Source: CAVRZY01 sp963725415
GTDB taxonomy: Bacteria; Acidobacteriota; Terriglobia; Bryobacterales; Bryobacteraceae
Length of the DNA stretch: 29,198 bases
Reading direction: 5' to 3'
NCBI GenBank assembly: GCA_963725415.1
Contig: CAVRZY010000089.1
Coordinates: 1-29,198 of the forward strand
The notes beneath the pieces are model-generated. The model was not told the origin of the DNA. It worked only from the letters and a program-made list of their open reading frames with translations, and made no database searches. Position 1 is the first letter of the stretch, and the number at the start of each line of letters is the position of its first letter. The position numbers and the translations under genes are program-made. Shown one piece after another: positions 1-8,088 of the stretch.

Positions 1-1
1 T

Positions 2-724
2 CAGCATTCCGGCCAGGGGCGGCGGCGCGGCCAACATGATTTCTTCGGATACGGCGACGCCATTCGGGCGTCGTTGATCCGCCACCTGCCCCGGCGGCCC
101 GTCCGGGCCCTGGACGTGGGAACGGGTTTTGGTCGGAATGCGGTGTTTCTCGCGCACCACCTCCCGCCGGGGAGCCACGTCTGGTCCGTGGACCCCTCGG
201 AGGATTCCCTGAAGATGGGAGAGGAGGCCGTCCTGAAGGCGGGGCTGGCGTCCCAGGTCTCCCTGCTTCCCGGGACGGCGGAGCGGTTGCCGTTCGCCGA
301 CGACGAGTTTCACCTCGCCATGGGGGTCATGCTCTTCCACCACCTGGTCGAGGTGCCGCCGGCCCTGCGGGAGATGGCCCGGGTGACCCGGCCCGGGGGG
401 AAGCTCCTCGTGGTGGACTGGGGACCGACGGCGCATCTTCTGCCGTTCGCCATCGAGCACCGGGCCGAGGACTTCTTCACCGGGCATGCGGTAGGCGACA
501 TGGTGCGAGAGATCGGCCTCCAGCCCGTGGTAGAGCAGCATCCGATGTGGTTCGTGGTCGAGGCCGTGAAGGAGTATGCGCGGATCTCGATCAGGAACGG
601 CCTTCTTTCAGGAGGGCTCGCGTGTCCCGCCGGAGGCGCCGGAGAGCCTCCTCATCGTCGCTTCGGTAATATCCCCGAATCCGTGCCTGCCGATCCACCA
701 GGACGAACCACGAGCTGTGGATGA
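2..724 (+). CDS. Class I SAM-dependent methyltransferase, 5' end outside window
   Basis: The frame is open from base 2, so the true start lies upstream of the window. The TTG at 74 is only the first possible internal start. The Rossmann methyltransferase signature is clear: ALDVGTGFGRNA (motif I, SAM-binding glycine loop), VDPSEDSL (acidic post-I residue that contacts the SAM ribose), then ERLPFADDEFHLA and the FHHL segment, followed by REMARVTRPGGKLLVVDW (motifs typical of Methyltransf_11/UbiE-like proteins). It probably methylates a small molecule; the substrate cannot be told. The recognisable domain ends near base 590. The last 45 or so codons are low-complexity and overlap the 3' end of the SCO gene on the other strand, so the natural C-terminus may be shorter or frameshifted. 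Family call is firm, function is not. Confidence 0.85.
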   Translation, partial: QHSGQGRRRGQHDFFGYGDAIRASLIRHLPRRPVRALDVGTGFGRNAVFLAHHLPPGSHVWSVDPSEDSLKMGEEAVLKAGLASQVSLLPGTAERLPFADDEFHLAMGVMLFHHLVEVPPALREMARVTRPGGKLLVVDWGPTAHLLPFAIEHRAEDFFTGHAVGDMVREIGLQPVVEQHPMWFVVEAVKEYARISIRNGLLSGGLACPAGGAGEPPHRRFGNIPESVPADPPGRTTSCG

Positions 725-1350
725 ACGGGGGAACCAGGAAATCGGAGTGGGCAAATGCCGGGACGGGCTCGACCAGGCCCGAAAGAAGCCGGCTCAACGT
801 CCGGCCGGGGGTTTCCTCGCGCCAGGCTGCCCGATCCATCGGTCGCCGGCGAGCACCGGGCTGCCCCGGCTTCTCGGGCTCCTCCACACTCAGGTAAAAT
901 CCCTGCTGCGCCAGAGCGTAGATCGCCTGCTTCTCGCCGGTGAGGAATAGCCAGCGGTTGGGATCGGCCCCGAAGCGGGCCGCGTACCTGGCCAGCACCT
1001 TGGGGGTGTCCCGCGCCGGATCGACCGTGATCGAGACGAGGCGGAGATCCTGCTCGCCGGCGAAGTCGTCTTGCAGCGCGGCCAGCCGGGCGCTCTGCAG
1101 GGGGCAGGTGTCGGTGCAATGGGTGTAGATGAAGTTGGCGATCCAGACCTTTCCCCGGAAATCCGCCAGGCTGACCGTCCGTCCGCTCCGCTCGATGAAC
1201 GAGAAGTCGGGAAGCGTCCCGAAGACCTGCAAGCCCTCGAGGCCAGCGTTCCCCCCGGTTCCAGAGTTCGAACCGGAGGTCCTGCCAGATCCACACGGCG
1301 GTGCCGAGGAAGCCGGCCAGAACCAGGACCAGCAGGCCCGATCCGAACAT
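591..1350 (-). CDS. SCO1/SenC/PrrC-type copper chaperone, frameshifted after its membrane anchor
   Basis: The thioredoxin-like part (1232 down to 591) carries the SCO copper site: THCTDTCP (CxxxC) and, near the C-terminus, the conserved histidine in HSSWFVLVD. SCO proteins deliver copper to the CuA centre of cytochrome c oxidase or act as periplasmic thiol-disulfide proteins. The expected N-terminal anchor is in another frame: ATG at 1350 gives MFGSGLLVLVLAGFLG, a good membrane helix, followed by WQDLRFELWNRG. The two frames join if one base is removed from the C6 run at 1251-1256, giving ...WNRGNAGLEGLQVFGTLPDF. An in-frame TAG lies just upstream of the 1350 ATG, supporting that start. The slip is either a sequencing error or a real mutation. 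The gene converges on the methyltransferase. Confidence 0.85.
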
Positions 1351-2012
1351 GCGCCGTGTGGAGAGCGGTGACTAGACAGAAGCCATACCGGGCCTTCCCT
1401 TTGGGGCCGGTGACGTCGTGACCCGCGGCTGCGGGTATACTATCGCAAGGAGGTTTGCCGTGGGAATCAGAGAAGCGCTTGGGCTCTTACCGGCGCGGGC
1501 TGCGCATCTCCCTGCTTATGCGCGCCCTGCGCGGCATCACATTGCGCAACTCGAAGACATCCGGAAACAGCTAAGTATGGGACCCGGCGACTTCGCGTTT
1601 TTCATCGCAGTCGTCCCGCCGCCACGAAGAAAGTCCAGCGTTGGGTGTACCAGCAAGTCAAAAATGCTCGGCCGCAACTCGGAGAGAGGGGACTCTTGGC
1701 CTAGGTCTTGAAATCACGGTTGATGGCACTGCGAAACGCTGGGGACCTGTGGCTGGCTGACCAGCGACAGTTCAATTGGGTGATGATGGGAGTCAGGACA
1801 CTCGAGGATCTGTGCAACGTGATTATTGGCCATGAGAAACAGAGTGGGGGGAGGACTTCACAGGCTGAGCGAGGGGCCAAGTAGATCAGATCCTGGATTC
1901 CTGATTGAGTGTCCTGTCGCGGCCTCGTACCCATCCGATCGGTGCAATGCTCGCTGAACAGCCCGCCGATGCGCCTTGGACCTCTTGCCGACCGTGCTGA
2001 CGGGCGTTGCCG
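1351..2012. other. Gene-poor stretch with only short unsupported ORFs
   Basis: No recognisable gene is present. An AAGGAGG at about 1449 precedes a GTG, but the frames that follow are short and change sense every few dozen codons, which looks like degraded coding DNA. The one short ORF with protein-like composition is listed separately at 1723. No clear terminator or RNA gene is seen. Confidence 0.5.
1723..1884 (+). CDS. Possible small hypothetical protein or gene remnant, 53 aa
   Basis: ATG at 1723 opens 53 codons ending TAG at 1884. The product starts MALRNAGDLWLADQ and includes FNWVMMGVRTLEDL and CNVIIGHEK, a plausible amphipathic composition with no family I recognise. There is no good ribosome binding site, and the neighbourhood looks degraded, so this may be the tail of a lost gene rather than a working one. 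Confidence 0.25.
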   Translation: MALRNAGDLWLADQRQFNWVMMGVRTLEDLCNVIIGHEKQSGGRTSQAERGAK

Positions 2013-3197
2013 CTAGGTGAGCGCCTGCTGTACAAAGTCGCGGAAGCCACAGTTGAAGATCGTCAGCTTGGGCGTGTCCACCCCGAAGACGTCCGCGACT
2101 CGCTTGAAGTACTCGGGGGGCGCACCTCGATTGACCACCACGACCTTCTCAAGCTCGGTCGTCCGATCTTGGATCGCACATCGGATCAAGCATTCTTGGC
2201 CAATGTCCGTGGCGGGCATACTCCAGCCGATCACGTAACATTCATCGGCCTCTGCAATGGCTCTAGTCTCAAGCCTCCGCGTGTCCTCCAGAAAGGGCAG
2301 TCCCGCTGGTTTGCACGGGACCGGCGGAAGTATGCAGAGGCCAACCTCTTGGGGAAGCTGGTTCGGGTAGGAGACGCGCTGGAACCTCTCGCTGGAGGGC
2401 CAGTAGCGCAACTCGCCGGCCTTGGTCAAGGGAACCGAGACAGGACCGGGCTCGAACTCGAAGGCACAGCTGCGCCGTTGATTGGGAATCTTGTAGGGTA
2501 GCAGCCAGTTCAATGAGCCATGTGGCTTAAGGATTGTGGTGCGTGATGGCCCTGCTGCGGGCGGCGACAGAGGCCGGGCCGGTACGCCGCCCGCCGCTCC
2601 GTCCGCCTCCGGCGGTGGGTCACCCTCGACCCAGTAAGGAACTGTAAAGCCGTAGCCGCCCGCCGGGTGCCAGCCCCCGCTCGACACCCGTTGGACAGCG
2701 CGATCAAGGGCAACGTCGTAGTTGTAACTAACGAAGCCATGCCGTGCATCGGGCATTGCGAACTGCCGCTGCAAAAAGCTCTCAAGCGGACCAGAATTCA
2801 GGTCCCAACCCACGCGGCAGAATACCTGGTTGATCGCATAGTTGAACCGCCGGAGAAGTTCTTGGACCGAATCGTCCCCGCCTCGCTGAGGGGCCCGTTG
2901 CAGCAGGGCCTCAATCGACTCCGCCGGGCGGTTCTTCAGCGTCCACCTGTATTCTTCTCGCAGCGTCGGGTCTGAAGGCCGCTGTCTGCCAAGCTTTTCG
3001 GCCAAGTGGGCGGCCTCCTTCGATGGCCATTCGTAGACACCGTAGCGATCAAGCTGCACTAGAGTCGTAAGGATCACCTCGCTGTCGAGGTGGTCAGCCA
3101 TCACGCTGACAAAATCCCACATCAGCGGGACGGGTTTGCCGGGCAACTCAAGCGACTTGGTCAGGCCAGCGCCAATGAAATAGACGATGTTCCGCAT
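2013..3197 (-). CDS. Stand-alone SIR2-like protein, probable NAD-consuming defence effector
   Basis: This 394-residue protein has the hallmarks of the SIR2-like families (SIR2_2 type) common in prokaryotic antiviral systems. Near the N-terminus is VYFIGAG (residues 5-11, nucleotide-binding GAG loop). SYNYD (157-161) gives the Asn/Asp pair, KPHGSLNW carries the presumed catalytic His (about 226), and ECYVIGWSMPATD resembles the late Rossmann segment. Family members typically degrade or bind NAD+, causing abortive infection; activity here is inferred. No membrane segment or second effector domain is seen. Two ATGs are possible; the second (3197) is preferred because the AAGGGGG sequence is about 6 bases ahead of it, whereas it abuts the first ATG (3203). 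The next intact genes are HicB-HicA, in the opposite direction. Confidence 0.85.
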   Translation of the reverse strand: MRNIVYFIGAGLTKSLELPGKPVPLMWDFVSVMADHLDSEVILTTLVQLDRYGVYEWPSKEAAHLAEKLGRQRPSDPTLREEYRWTLKNRPAESIEALLQRAPQRGGDDSVQELLRRFNYAINQVFCRVGWDLNSGPLESFLQRQFAMPDARHGFVSYNYDVALDRAVQRVSSGGWHPAGGYGFTVPYWVEGDPPPEADGAAGGVPARPLSPPAAGPSRTTILKPHGSLNWLLPYKIPNQRRSCAFEFEPGPVSVPLTKAGELRYWPSSERFQRVSYPNQLPQEVGLCILPPVPCKPAGLPFLEDTRRLETRAIAEADECYVIGWSMPATDIGQECLIRCAIQDRTTELEKVVVVNRGAPPEYFKRVADVFGVDTPKLTIFNCGFRDFVQQALT

Positions 3198-3277
3198 GGA
3201 CATCCCCCTTCGGTGTGCTGCCTCGCATTATAGTTCCGCACTCGGCTACAGGAGAACCCATTCCACGTGGTCCCATG

Positions 3278-3319
3278 GGGATCAGGCGCTTCCAGCCGAT
3301 GTTCATCAACTGCTCGTAG
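3278..3319 (-). repeat. 42-bp copy of an internal 3'-end piece of nuoH, left of hicBA
   Basis: 40 of 42 bases match 3929-3970, inside the 3' end of nuoH. Read on the minus strand it encodes YEQLMNIGWKRLIP, against YDQLMNIGWKRLIP in the intact gene. Similarity stops on both sides. It appears to be a remnant of a second or donor nuoH end left when the hicBA segment was acquired or rearranged. Confidence 0.85.
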
Positions 3320-3380
3320 TGAAAGCGCCCATGATGGGCCGCCGGGACTCGGCTATACTTGAGGCGTGAGAAAGCCAGCC

Positions 3381-3641
3381 ATGTCGGTGGATGCTCAGGG
3401 AAAGCGGTTCCATTACACCGTGCTGTTCGAACGTGCGGAAGAGGGTGGGTATGTCGCCCACGTTCCGGCGCTGCCTGGTCTATGGACCCAGGGCGAGACG
3501 CTCGCGGAGACTCGGGCGATGGCCAGGGAGGCCATACTCGGATACATCGAGGGCCTCGTCAAGTCGGGCGAGCCGATCCCGCCAGACGGCCCTCCAAAGA
3601 AGCCGCGGAGGGAAGTCCTGGAGGTAGCGGTTCCCGCCTAG
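3381..3641 (+). CDS. hicB: HicB-family antitoxin
   Basis: The 86-residue product has the HicB fold signature: FHYTVLFERAEEGGYVAHVP, then LPGLWTQGET and the helix containing AREAILGYIEGL. HicB neutralises the HicA mRNA interferase and usually represses its own operon. The C-terminus (PKKPRREVLEVAV) is short, with no obvious HTH or ribbon-helix-helix domain, so it is the compact partial-RNase-H type. ATG 3381 is taken as start; GTG at 3366 in the same frame is an alternative. A TATACT hexamer at 3354-3359 could be the -10 box. The stop is directly followed by the hicA start, so the two are translationally coupled. Antitoxin-first order is common outside E. coli. Confidence 0.9.
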   Translation: MSVDAQGKRFHYTVLFERAEEGGYVAHVPALPGLWTQGETLAETRAMAREAILGYIEGLVKSGEPIPPDGPPKKPRREVLEVAVPA

Positions 3642-3866
3642 ATGCGCCTGCCAACCCTCAAGCCCAGGCAGGTGATTCAAGCTCTCCAGCGGGGCGGCTT
3701 CGCCATCCATCATCAGCGTGGCAGTCACGTCTACTTGCGAGATCCCCAGAGACCTGGAATCCAAGTCTGCGTCCCCATGCATGGCGCGGATCTCAAACGA
3801 GGGGTGCTGCACGGCATCCTCAAGGATGCTGGAGTACCTTTGGAGGAGTTCCTGCGCTGGCTGTGA
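3642..3866 (+). CDS. hicA: HicA-family mRNA interferase toxin
   Basis: The 74-residue protein is full length for HicA, a double-stranded-RNA-binding-fold toxin that cleaves mRNA. It shows the family pattern: an N-terminal helix (PRQVIQALQRGGF), the strand with GSHVYLRD containing the catalytic histidine, then VPMHGADLKRGVLHGILKDAG. Its ATG touches the hicB stop with no spacer. It ends 7 bases from the nuoH stop on the opposite strand, so the two transcription units converge with no obvious terminator hairpin between them. The pair sits between copies of a nuoH fragment, which suggests acquisition by recombination. Confidence 0.92.
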   Translation: MRLPTLKPRQVIQALQRGGFAIHHQRGSHVYLRDPQRPGIQVCVPMHGADLKRGVLHGILKDAGVPLEEFLRWL

Positions 3867-3873
3867 CTTTCCG

Positions 3874-5052
3874 CTACCCCCGCAGCATCCCCACCGCTGC
3901 GTTCAGCAGCACCATGGCCATGCCGATCGGGATCAGCCGCTTCCAGCCGATGTTCATCAACTGGTCGTAGCGGTACCGCGGCCAGGTGCCACGGAACCAG
4001 ATCATCGCATAGATGACCACCCAGACTTTCAGCAAGAACCAGAACAGGCCGATCACGGCGTGATTGATCACCGGCGCCAGGAACACCAGCCCCAGCACGA
4101 TCAGGCCCAGGCCCACCGCCATCAGCAGCAGTTGGTAGATCTTGCTCTTCAGCCGCCGCGCCATGCGGAGACACAGCGCGCCCGAGATCGCCATAATCCC
4201 CAGCGGCACCCCGTAGTTCAGCGGATACTCCAGCCAGGCCACGTTGGGCAACGGACGCAGCCACCCGCCCCAGAACAATGTCACCGCCACCGCAGCGATC
4301 ACGAAGATACTGGCGTACTCGGCCAAAAAATACAGCGCCCAGCGAAAACCGCTGTACTCGGTATGGAAGCCCGCCACCAGCTCCGATTCGGCCTCCGGCA
4401 GATCGAACGGCGCGCGGTTGGTCTCGGCTATGGCCGCAATCAGGTAGGTCACAAACGGCACCACCATCAGCCCGTAATTGTCGAAAACGAACCAGATGTG
4501 CCGCTCCTGCTGTGCCTTGACGATGTTGACCATCGACAGCGTCCCGGCCGCCATCACGGCGGACAGCAGCGAGAAGGCCAGCGCTACCTCGTAGCTGATC
4601 AGTTGCGCCCCGCTGCGCAGCGCCCCCAGCAGCGCATAGTGACTGTTCGAGGACCAGGCCCCCAGCACGATCCCCAGGATCCCCACCGCCGACATGGCGC
4701 TGATCACCAGCAGCCCCACGTTCACGTCCGCCACGTAAATGTACCGGCTCAGCGGAATCACCGAGGCCGCGGTCAGCGCGGTGAAAGTCGAAAGGCACGG
4801 CGCCATCCAGAAGATAGCCCGGTCGGAGTTGGCCGGGATAAGGTCCTCTTTGGTAAGCAGCTTCACTGCATCGGCGACCGGCTGAAGCAGCCCGTGCGGG
4901 CCCACGCGCATGGGACCCAGCCGCACCTGAAAGTCGGCCAGCACCTTGCGCTCGATCAGCGACAGAAACAGAGCCAGCATGGGGATGGCCAGCACCAGCG
5001 CCACCGTGATGATCAGCGGAACAACCAGCGGGTGTTGAAAGAAACTTTGCAT
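3874..5052 (-). CDS. nuoH: NADH-quinone oxidoreductase subunit H
   Basis: NuoH (ND1) is the membrane subunit that forms the quinone chamber of complex I with NuoB and NuoD. The 392-residue product has about nine hydrophobic segments. The N-terminal loop holds LGPMRVGPHGLLQPVADAVK and the later loop has ETNRAPFDLPEAESELVAGF, the Glu-rich conserved signature, followed by YSGFRWALYFLAEY. It is somewhat longer than the E. coli protein (about 325). Here it is the last gene of the cluster, 6 bases after nuoN, instead of its usual place between nuoG or nuoD and nuoI. The 3' end contains the 42-bp sequence that recurs at 3278-3319. No clear Shine-Dalgarno sequence precedes the ATG, so coupling to nuoN is likely. 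Confidence 0.97.
   Translation of the reverse strand: MQSFFQHPLVVPLIITVALVLAIPMLALFLSLIERKVLADFQVRLGPMRVGPHGLLQPVADAVKLLTKEDLIPANSDRAIFWMAPCLSTFTALTAASVIPLSRYIYVADVNVGLLVISAMSAVGILGIVLGAWSSNSHYALLGALRSGAQLISYEVALAFSLLSAVMAAGTLSMVNIVKAQQERHIWFVFDNYGLMVVPFVTYLIAAIAETNRAPFDLPEAESELVAGFHTEYSGFRWALYFLAEYASIFVIAAVAVTLFWGGWLRPLPNVAWLEYPLNYGVPLGIMAISGALCLRMARRLKSKIYQLLLMAVGLGLIVLGLVFLAPVINHAVIGLFWFLLKVWVVIYAMIWFRGTWPRYRYDQLMNIGWKRLIPIGMAMVLLNAAVGMLRG
3929..3970 (-). repeat. 42-bp repeat, copy inside the nuoH 3' end
   Basis: This is the intact-gene partner of the repeat at 3278-3319, differing at two positions. It encodes the conserved YDQLMNIGWKRLIP segment shortly before the NuoH C-terminus. Together the two copies bracket hicB and hicA. 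Confidence 0.85.
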
Positions 5053-5058
5053 AACAAG

Positions 5059-6528
5059 CTAGCGCATCAGCGAAGTTTGAGCCAGCCGCAGGAACGGCTC
5101 CGGATAAATCCCGATCAGCAGCGTCAGCACGCCGGTCACCCCCAGCGCCAGGCGCAGCCCGAAGCTGGAAGCTACCGGAACCTTGTCGGCCAGCTCGCCG
5201 ATAAACATGCTCCGCACTACTCGGAAATAGTAATAGATGGCTACCGCCACATACAGCACTGCAATGACCGCCAGCACGTAGTGCCGGGTCTCGATCAGCG
5301 ACAAGAAGATGTAGTACTTCCCCAGGAAACCCGCGGTGGGCGGAATCCCCGCCAGCGACAGCAAAAAGAGCAGCATCAGCAGCGCGTAGGCGGGGCTTTT
5401 CCTCATCAGGCCCGCCATGTCGTCCAGATCCTCGCCCAGCAGGTCCTTCCGCCGCAGCGCCACCACCACCAGGAACGCGCCCAGATTCATGAACGTGTAC
5501 ACCAGAAGGTACACCGCCACGCCCTTGATCCCGGTCTCGTTGCCCGCGATCAGGCCCAGCAGGATGTAGCCGGCGTGCGAGATCGAGCTGTAGGCCAGCA
5601 GCCGCTTGATGTTGGTCTGGCTGATGGCGGCCAGGTTGCCCACCGTCAGGCTGGCCACCGCGACACCGATCAGCAGCGGTTCCCAGACCTCCCGCGTGGC
5701 GGCGGGAAATCCCAAGAAGACCCGCAGCAGGAAAGCGAACGAGGCGGCCTTCGAACCCACCGACAGATACGCCGTCACGGTCGTCGGCGCCCCCTCGTAG
5801 GCGTCCGGCGCCCACATGTGGAAGGGCACTGCGGAAACCTTGAACAGCAGCCCCACCGCCGTCGTCGCCAGCGCCAGAAACACCACCGGGTCCCACGGGC
5901 TGCGCGCCGTCATCGCCGCGGTGACTTCACTCAACCGGGTCGAGCCCGACAGCCCGTACATCACCGAGAACCCGTACAGCAGGAACCCGCTCGAAAAGGC
6001 TCCCAGCAACAGGTACTTCATCCCGGCTTCATTCGAGCGTTTGTCCCCGCGCAGGAAGGCCACCATGATGTAGAAGCAGAGCGCCATCAGCTCCAGCCCC
6101 ACAAACAGCGTCACCAGGTCGGTGCCGGTGGCCAGGAAGAACATCCCGCAGTTGGCCAGCAGGATCAACCCGTAATACTCGCCGTGATGCTCGCCCTCGA
6201 TCTCCAGGTACTTGTAGGAAGCCACCGCCACAATGAAGGAGGCCGCCAGAAAGATCCAGTTGAAGAACAGCGCGAAGCCGTCGATGGTGATGGCGCCGTG
6301 GAACGCCGTAAACTGCGGCACTGCCTGCTCATTCAAAAAGCTCTGCTGGCGCCACAATCCCCAGCCCGCGAAGCCCAGGCCCAAGACCACGAACAGCAAC
6401 AGCCATTTGCGCTGCTTTGGCTCCGGGAAAACCAGAAAATCGAACAGGAACACGGCGCAGCCGAACAGCGCCAGCATGATCGCAGGGATCAGCGCGAAAT
6501 GATCCAGGGCGGTGTAGTATTGGCTCAT
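5059..6528 (-). CDS. nuoN: NADH-quinone oxidoreductase subunit N
   Basis: NuoN (ND2) is one of the three antiporter-like proton-pumping subunits of the complex I membrane arm. The 489-residue protein is almost entirely hydrophobic helices and contains the Proton_antipo_M core: VGLELMALCFYIMVAFL with the key Glu in the early helix, MWAPDAYEGAPTTVTAYLSV with the Lys of the following GSKAASFAF helix, and LLAYSSISHAGYILLG. Length matches the family (about 485). Its ATG overlaps the nuoM stop by 4 bases, indicating coupled translation. Confidence 0.97.
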   Translation of the reverse strand: MSQYYTALDHFALIPAIMLALFGCAVFLFDFLVFPEPKQRKWLLLFVVLGLGFAGWGLWRQQSFLNEQAVPQFTAFHGAITIDGFALFFNWIFLAASFIVAVASYKYLEIEGEHHGEYYGLILLANCGMFFLATGTDLVTLFVGLELMALCFYIMVAFLRGDKRSNEAGMKYLLLGAFSSGFLLYGFSVMYGLSGSTRLSEVTAAMTARSPWDPVVFLALATTAVGLLFKVSAVPFHMWAPDAYEGAPTTVTAYLSVGSKAASFAFLLRVFLGFPAATREVWEPLLIGVAVASLTVGNLAAISQTNIKRLLAYSSISHAGYILLGLIAGNETGIKGVAVYLLVYTFMNLGAFLVVVALRRKDLLGEDLDDMAGLMRKSPAYALLMLLFLLSLAGIPPTAGFLGKYYIFLSLIETRHYVLAVIAVLYVAVAIYYYFRVVRSMFIGELADKVPVASSFGLRLALGVTGVLTLLIGIYPEPFLRLAQTSLMR

Positions 6529-8084
6529 CGGCTGCCCTCCGTAGCGGGGGTATGGGCTACAGGTTGCGCGATGTGCGCCGTGGCCCTCTGGAAGTAACCC
6601 GGTCTGACTCGCTCGACGATCTGCGCCACCGGCTTCTCCAGCACATCGAAGTACGGTTTCGGATACACCCCGATCCAGATGGCCCAGGCGATCAACGGCA
6701 GAAACGTCGCCAGCTCGCGGAGATTCAGGTCGGGCAGGCGCCGGTTTTTCTCATTGGTGACCTCGCCCAGCATGGTGCGCTGGTACAGCCACAACAGGTA
6801 CGCGGCCCCCAGAATCACGCCCGTCACCGCGAACGCTGCCCAGACCCGGTTCGCCTCGAACGCTCCCTGCAAAATCGTGAACTCGCCGATGAAGCCGTTC
6901 AGCAGCGGAAGGCCCGCCGAACTCAGCATGGCGATGGCGAACACCGTCGCGTACACCGGCATCACGTGACCCAGGCCGCCGTAGTCCTTGATCTCCCGCG
7001 TGTGCCGCCGCTCGTAAATGACGCCCACGATCAAGAACAGCATGCCCGTCGAGATGCCGTGGTTGATCTGCTGGATCACGCTTCCGGCCAGCCCGTTCGG
7101 ATTCAAGGCGAAAATGCCCAGCGTGCAGAAGCCCAGGTGGCTCACCGAGGAATAAGCCACCAGCTTCTTCCAATCCTGCTGCATCAGGCTCACCAGCGCC
7201 CCGTAAATGATGGCCACGATCGACAACACCGCCAGGATCTGAACGATCACCGGGTCGATCGAGGCCTTCGGCAGCAGCGGCAGCGAGAAGCGGATGAATC
7301 CGTACGTACCCATCTTCAGCAGCACGCTGGCCAGCACCACCGAACCCGCGGTCGGCGCTTCCACGTGCGCGTCCGGCAGCCAGGTGTGGAACGGAAACAT
7401 CGGCACTTTGATCGCGAACCCGATAAAGAACGCCCAAAACACCCACTGCTGGACGCCCAGCGGCAGGTTCAACTGCATCAGCTCCGAGATTTCGAAGGTA
7501 TAGAAACCGCGCTGCTGGTAGTGCTGGAAATACAGCGTCAGGATGCCCAGCAGCATCAACGTCCCCCCTGCCAGCGTGTACAGGAAAAACTTGATCGCGG
7601 CGTACAGCTTGCGGGGACCGCCCCACACCCCGATGATGAAGTACATCGGCACCAGCACCGCTTCCCAGAACACGAAGAACAGGAAGAAGTCCAGAGCGAT
7701 GAACACGCCGATCATCCCTGTCTGCTGTAGCAGGAACATGGCGTAGTATTCCTTGACCCGCTCGTCGATCGCCCGCCAGGAAGACAGAATGGCAAGGAAG
7801 CCGATCACCGTGGTCAGCATCACCAGCAGCAGGCTGATGCCGTCGATGCCGATGTAGTACTTAACGCCCAGGCTGGGGATCCACTCCGCCCGCTCCACCA
7901 TCTGGAATCCCGAAGCGTTCTTATTGAACCCGAATACCAGCGGCAGCGACACCAGGAACCCGGCGAACGCCGCCACGTTGGCCCAGATGCGAATCAGATT
8001 CTTCTGGGACGCCGGGATCAGCAGTAAGACGACCATGCCCACCAGCGGCGTGAACAAAACCCAACTTAGTAAGTGACCGTTCAT
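6525..8084 (-). CDS. nuoM: NADH-quinone oxidoreductase subunit M
   Basis: NuoM (ND4) is the middle antiporter-like proton channel of complex I. The 519-residue protein has about 14 hydrophobic segments. Family signatures are FFVFWEAVLVPMYFIIGVWG (with the conserved Glu), FHTWLPDAHVEAPTAGSVVL, KLVAYSSVSHLGFCTLG and NHGISTGMLFLIVGVIYERR. The start is 4 bases after the nuoL stop and the end overlaps nuoN. The C-terminal tail (about 25 residues rich in Ala/Gln/His) extends slightly past the usual end. Confidence 0.97.
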   Translation of the reverse strand: MNGHLLSWVLFTPLVGMVVLLLIPASQKNLIRIWANVAAFAGFLVSLPLVFGFNKNASGFQMVERAEWIPSLGVKYYIGIDGISLLLVMLTTVIGFLAILSSWRAIDERVKEYYAMFLLQQTGMIGVFIALDFFLFFVFWEAVLVPMYFIIGVWGGPRKLYAAIKFFLYTLAGGTLMLLGILTLYFQHYQQRGFYTFEISELMQLNLPLGVQQWVFWAFFIGFAIKVPMFPFHTWLPDAHVEAPTAGSVVLASVLLKMGTYGFIRFSLPLLPKASIDPVIVQILAVLSIVAIIYGALVSLMQQDWKKLVAYSSVSHLGFCTLGIFALNPNGLAGSVIQQINHGISTGMLFLIVGVIYERRHTREIKDYGGLGHVMPVYATVFAIAMLSSAGLPLLNGFIGEFTILQGAFEANRVWAAFAVTGVILGAAYLLWLYQRTMLGEVTNEKNRRLPDLNLRELATFLPLIAWAIWIGVYPKPYFDVLEKPVAQIVERVRPGYFQRATAHIAQPVAHTPATEGSR

Positions 8085-8088
8085 CGAG

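Noticed and set aside
1418..1711. A 97-codon plus-strand ORF
   Set aside because: Composition is not convincing, and protein-like stretches in this interval occur in different frames; treated as degraded sequence.
3718..6597. A 959-codon plus-strand ORF rich in Gln, His and Arg
   Set aside because: It is antisense to nuoH and nuoN, whose membrane-protein sequences are unmistakable; the composition is the usual shadow of hydrophobic GC-rich genes.
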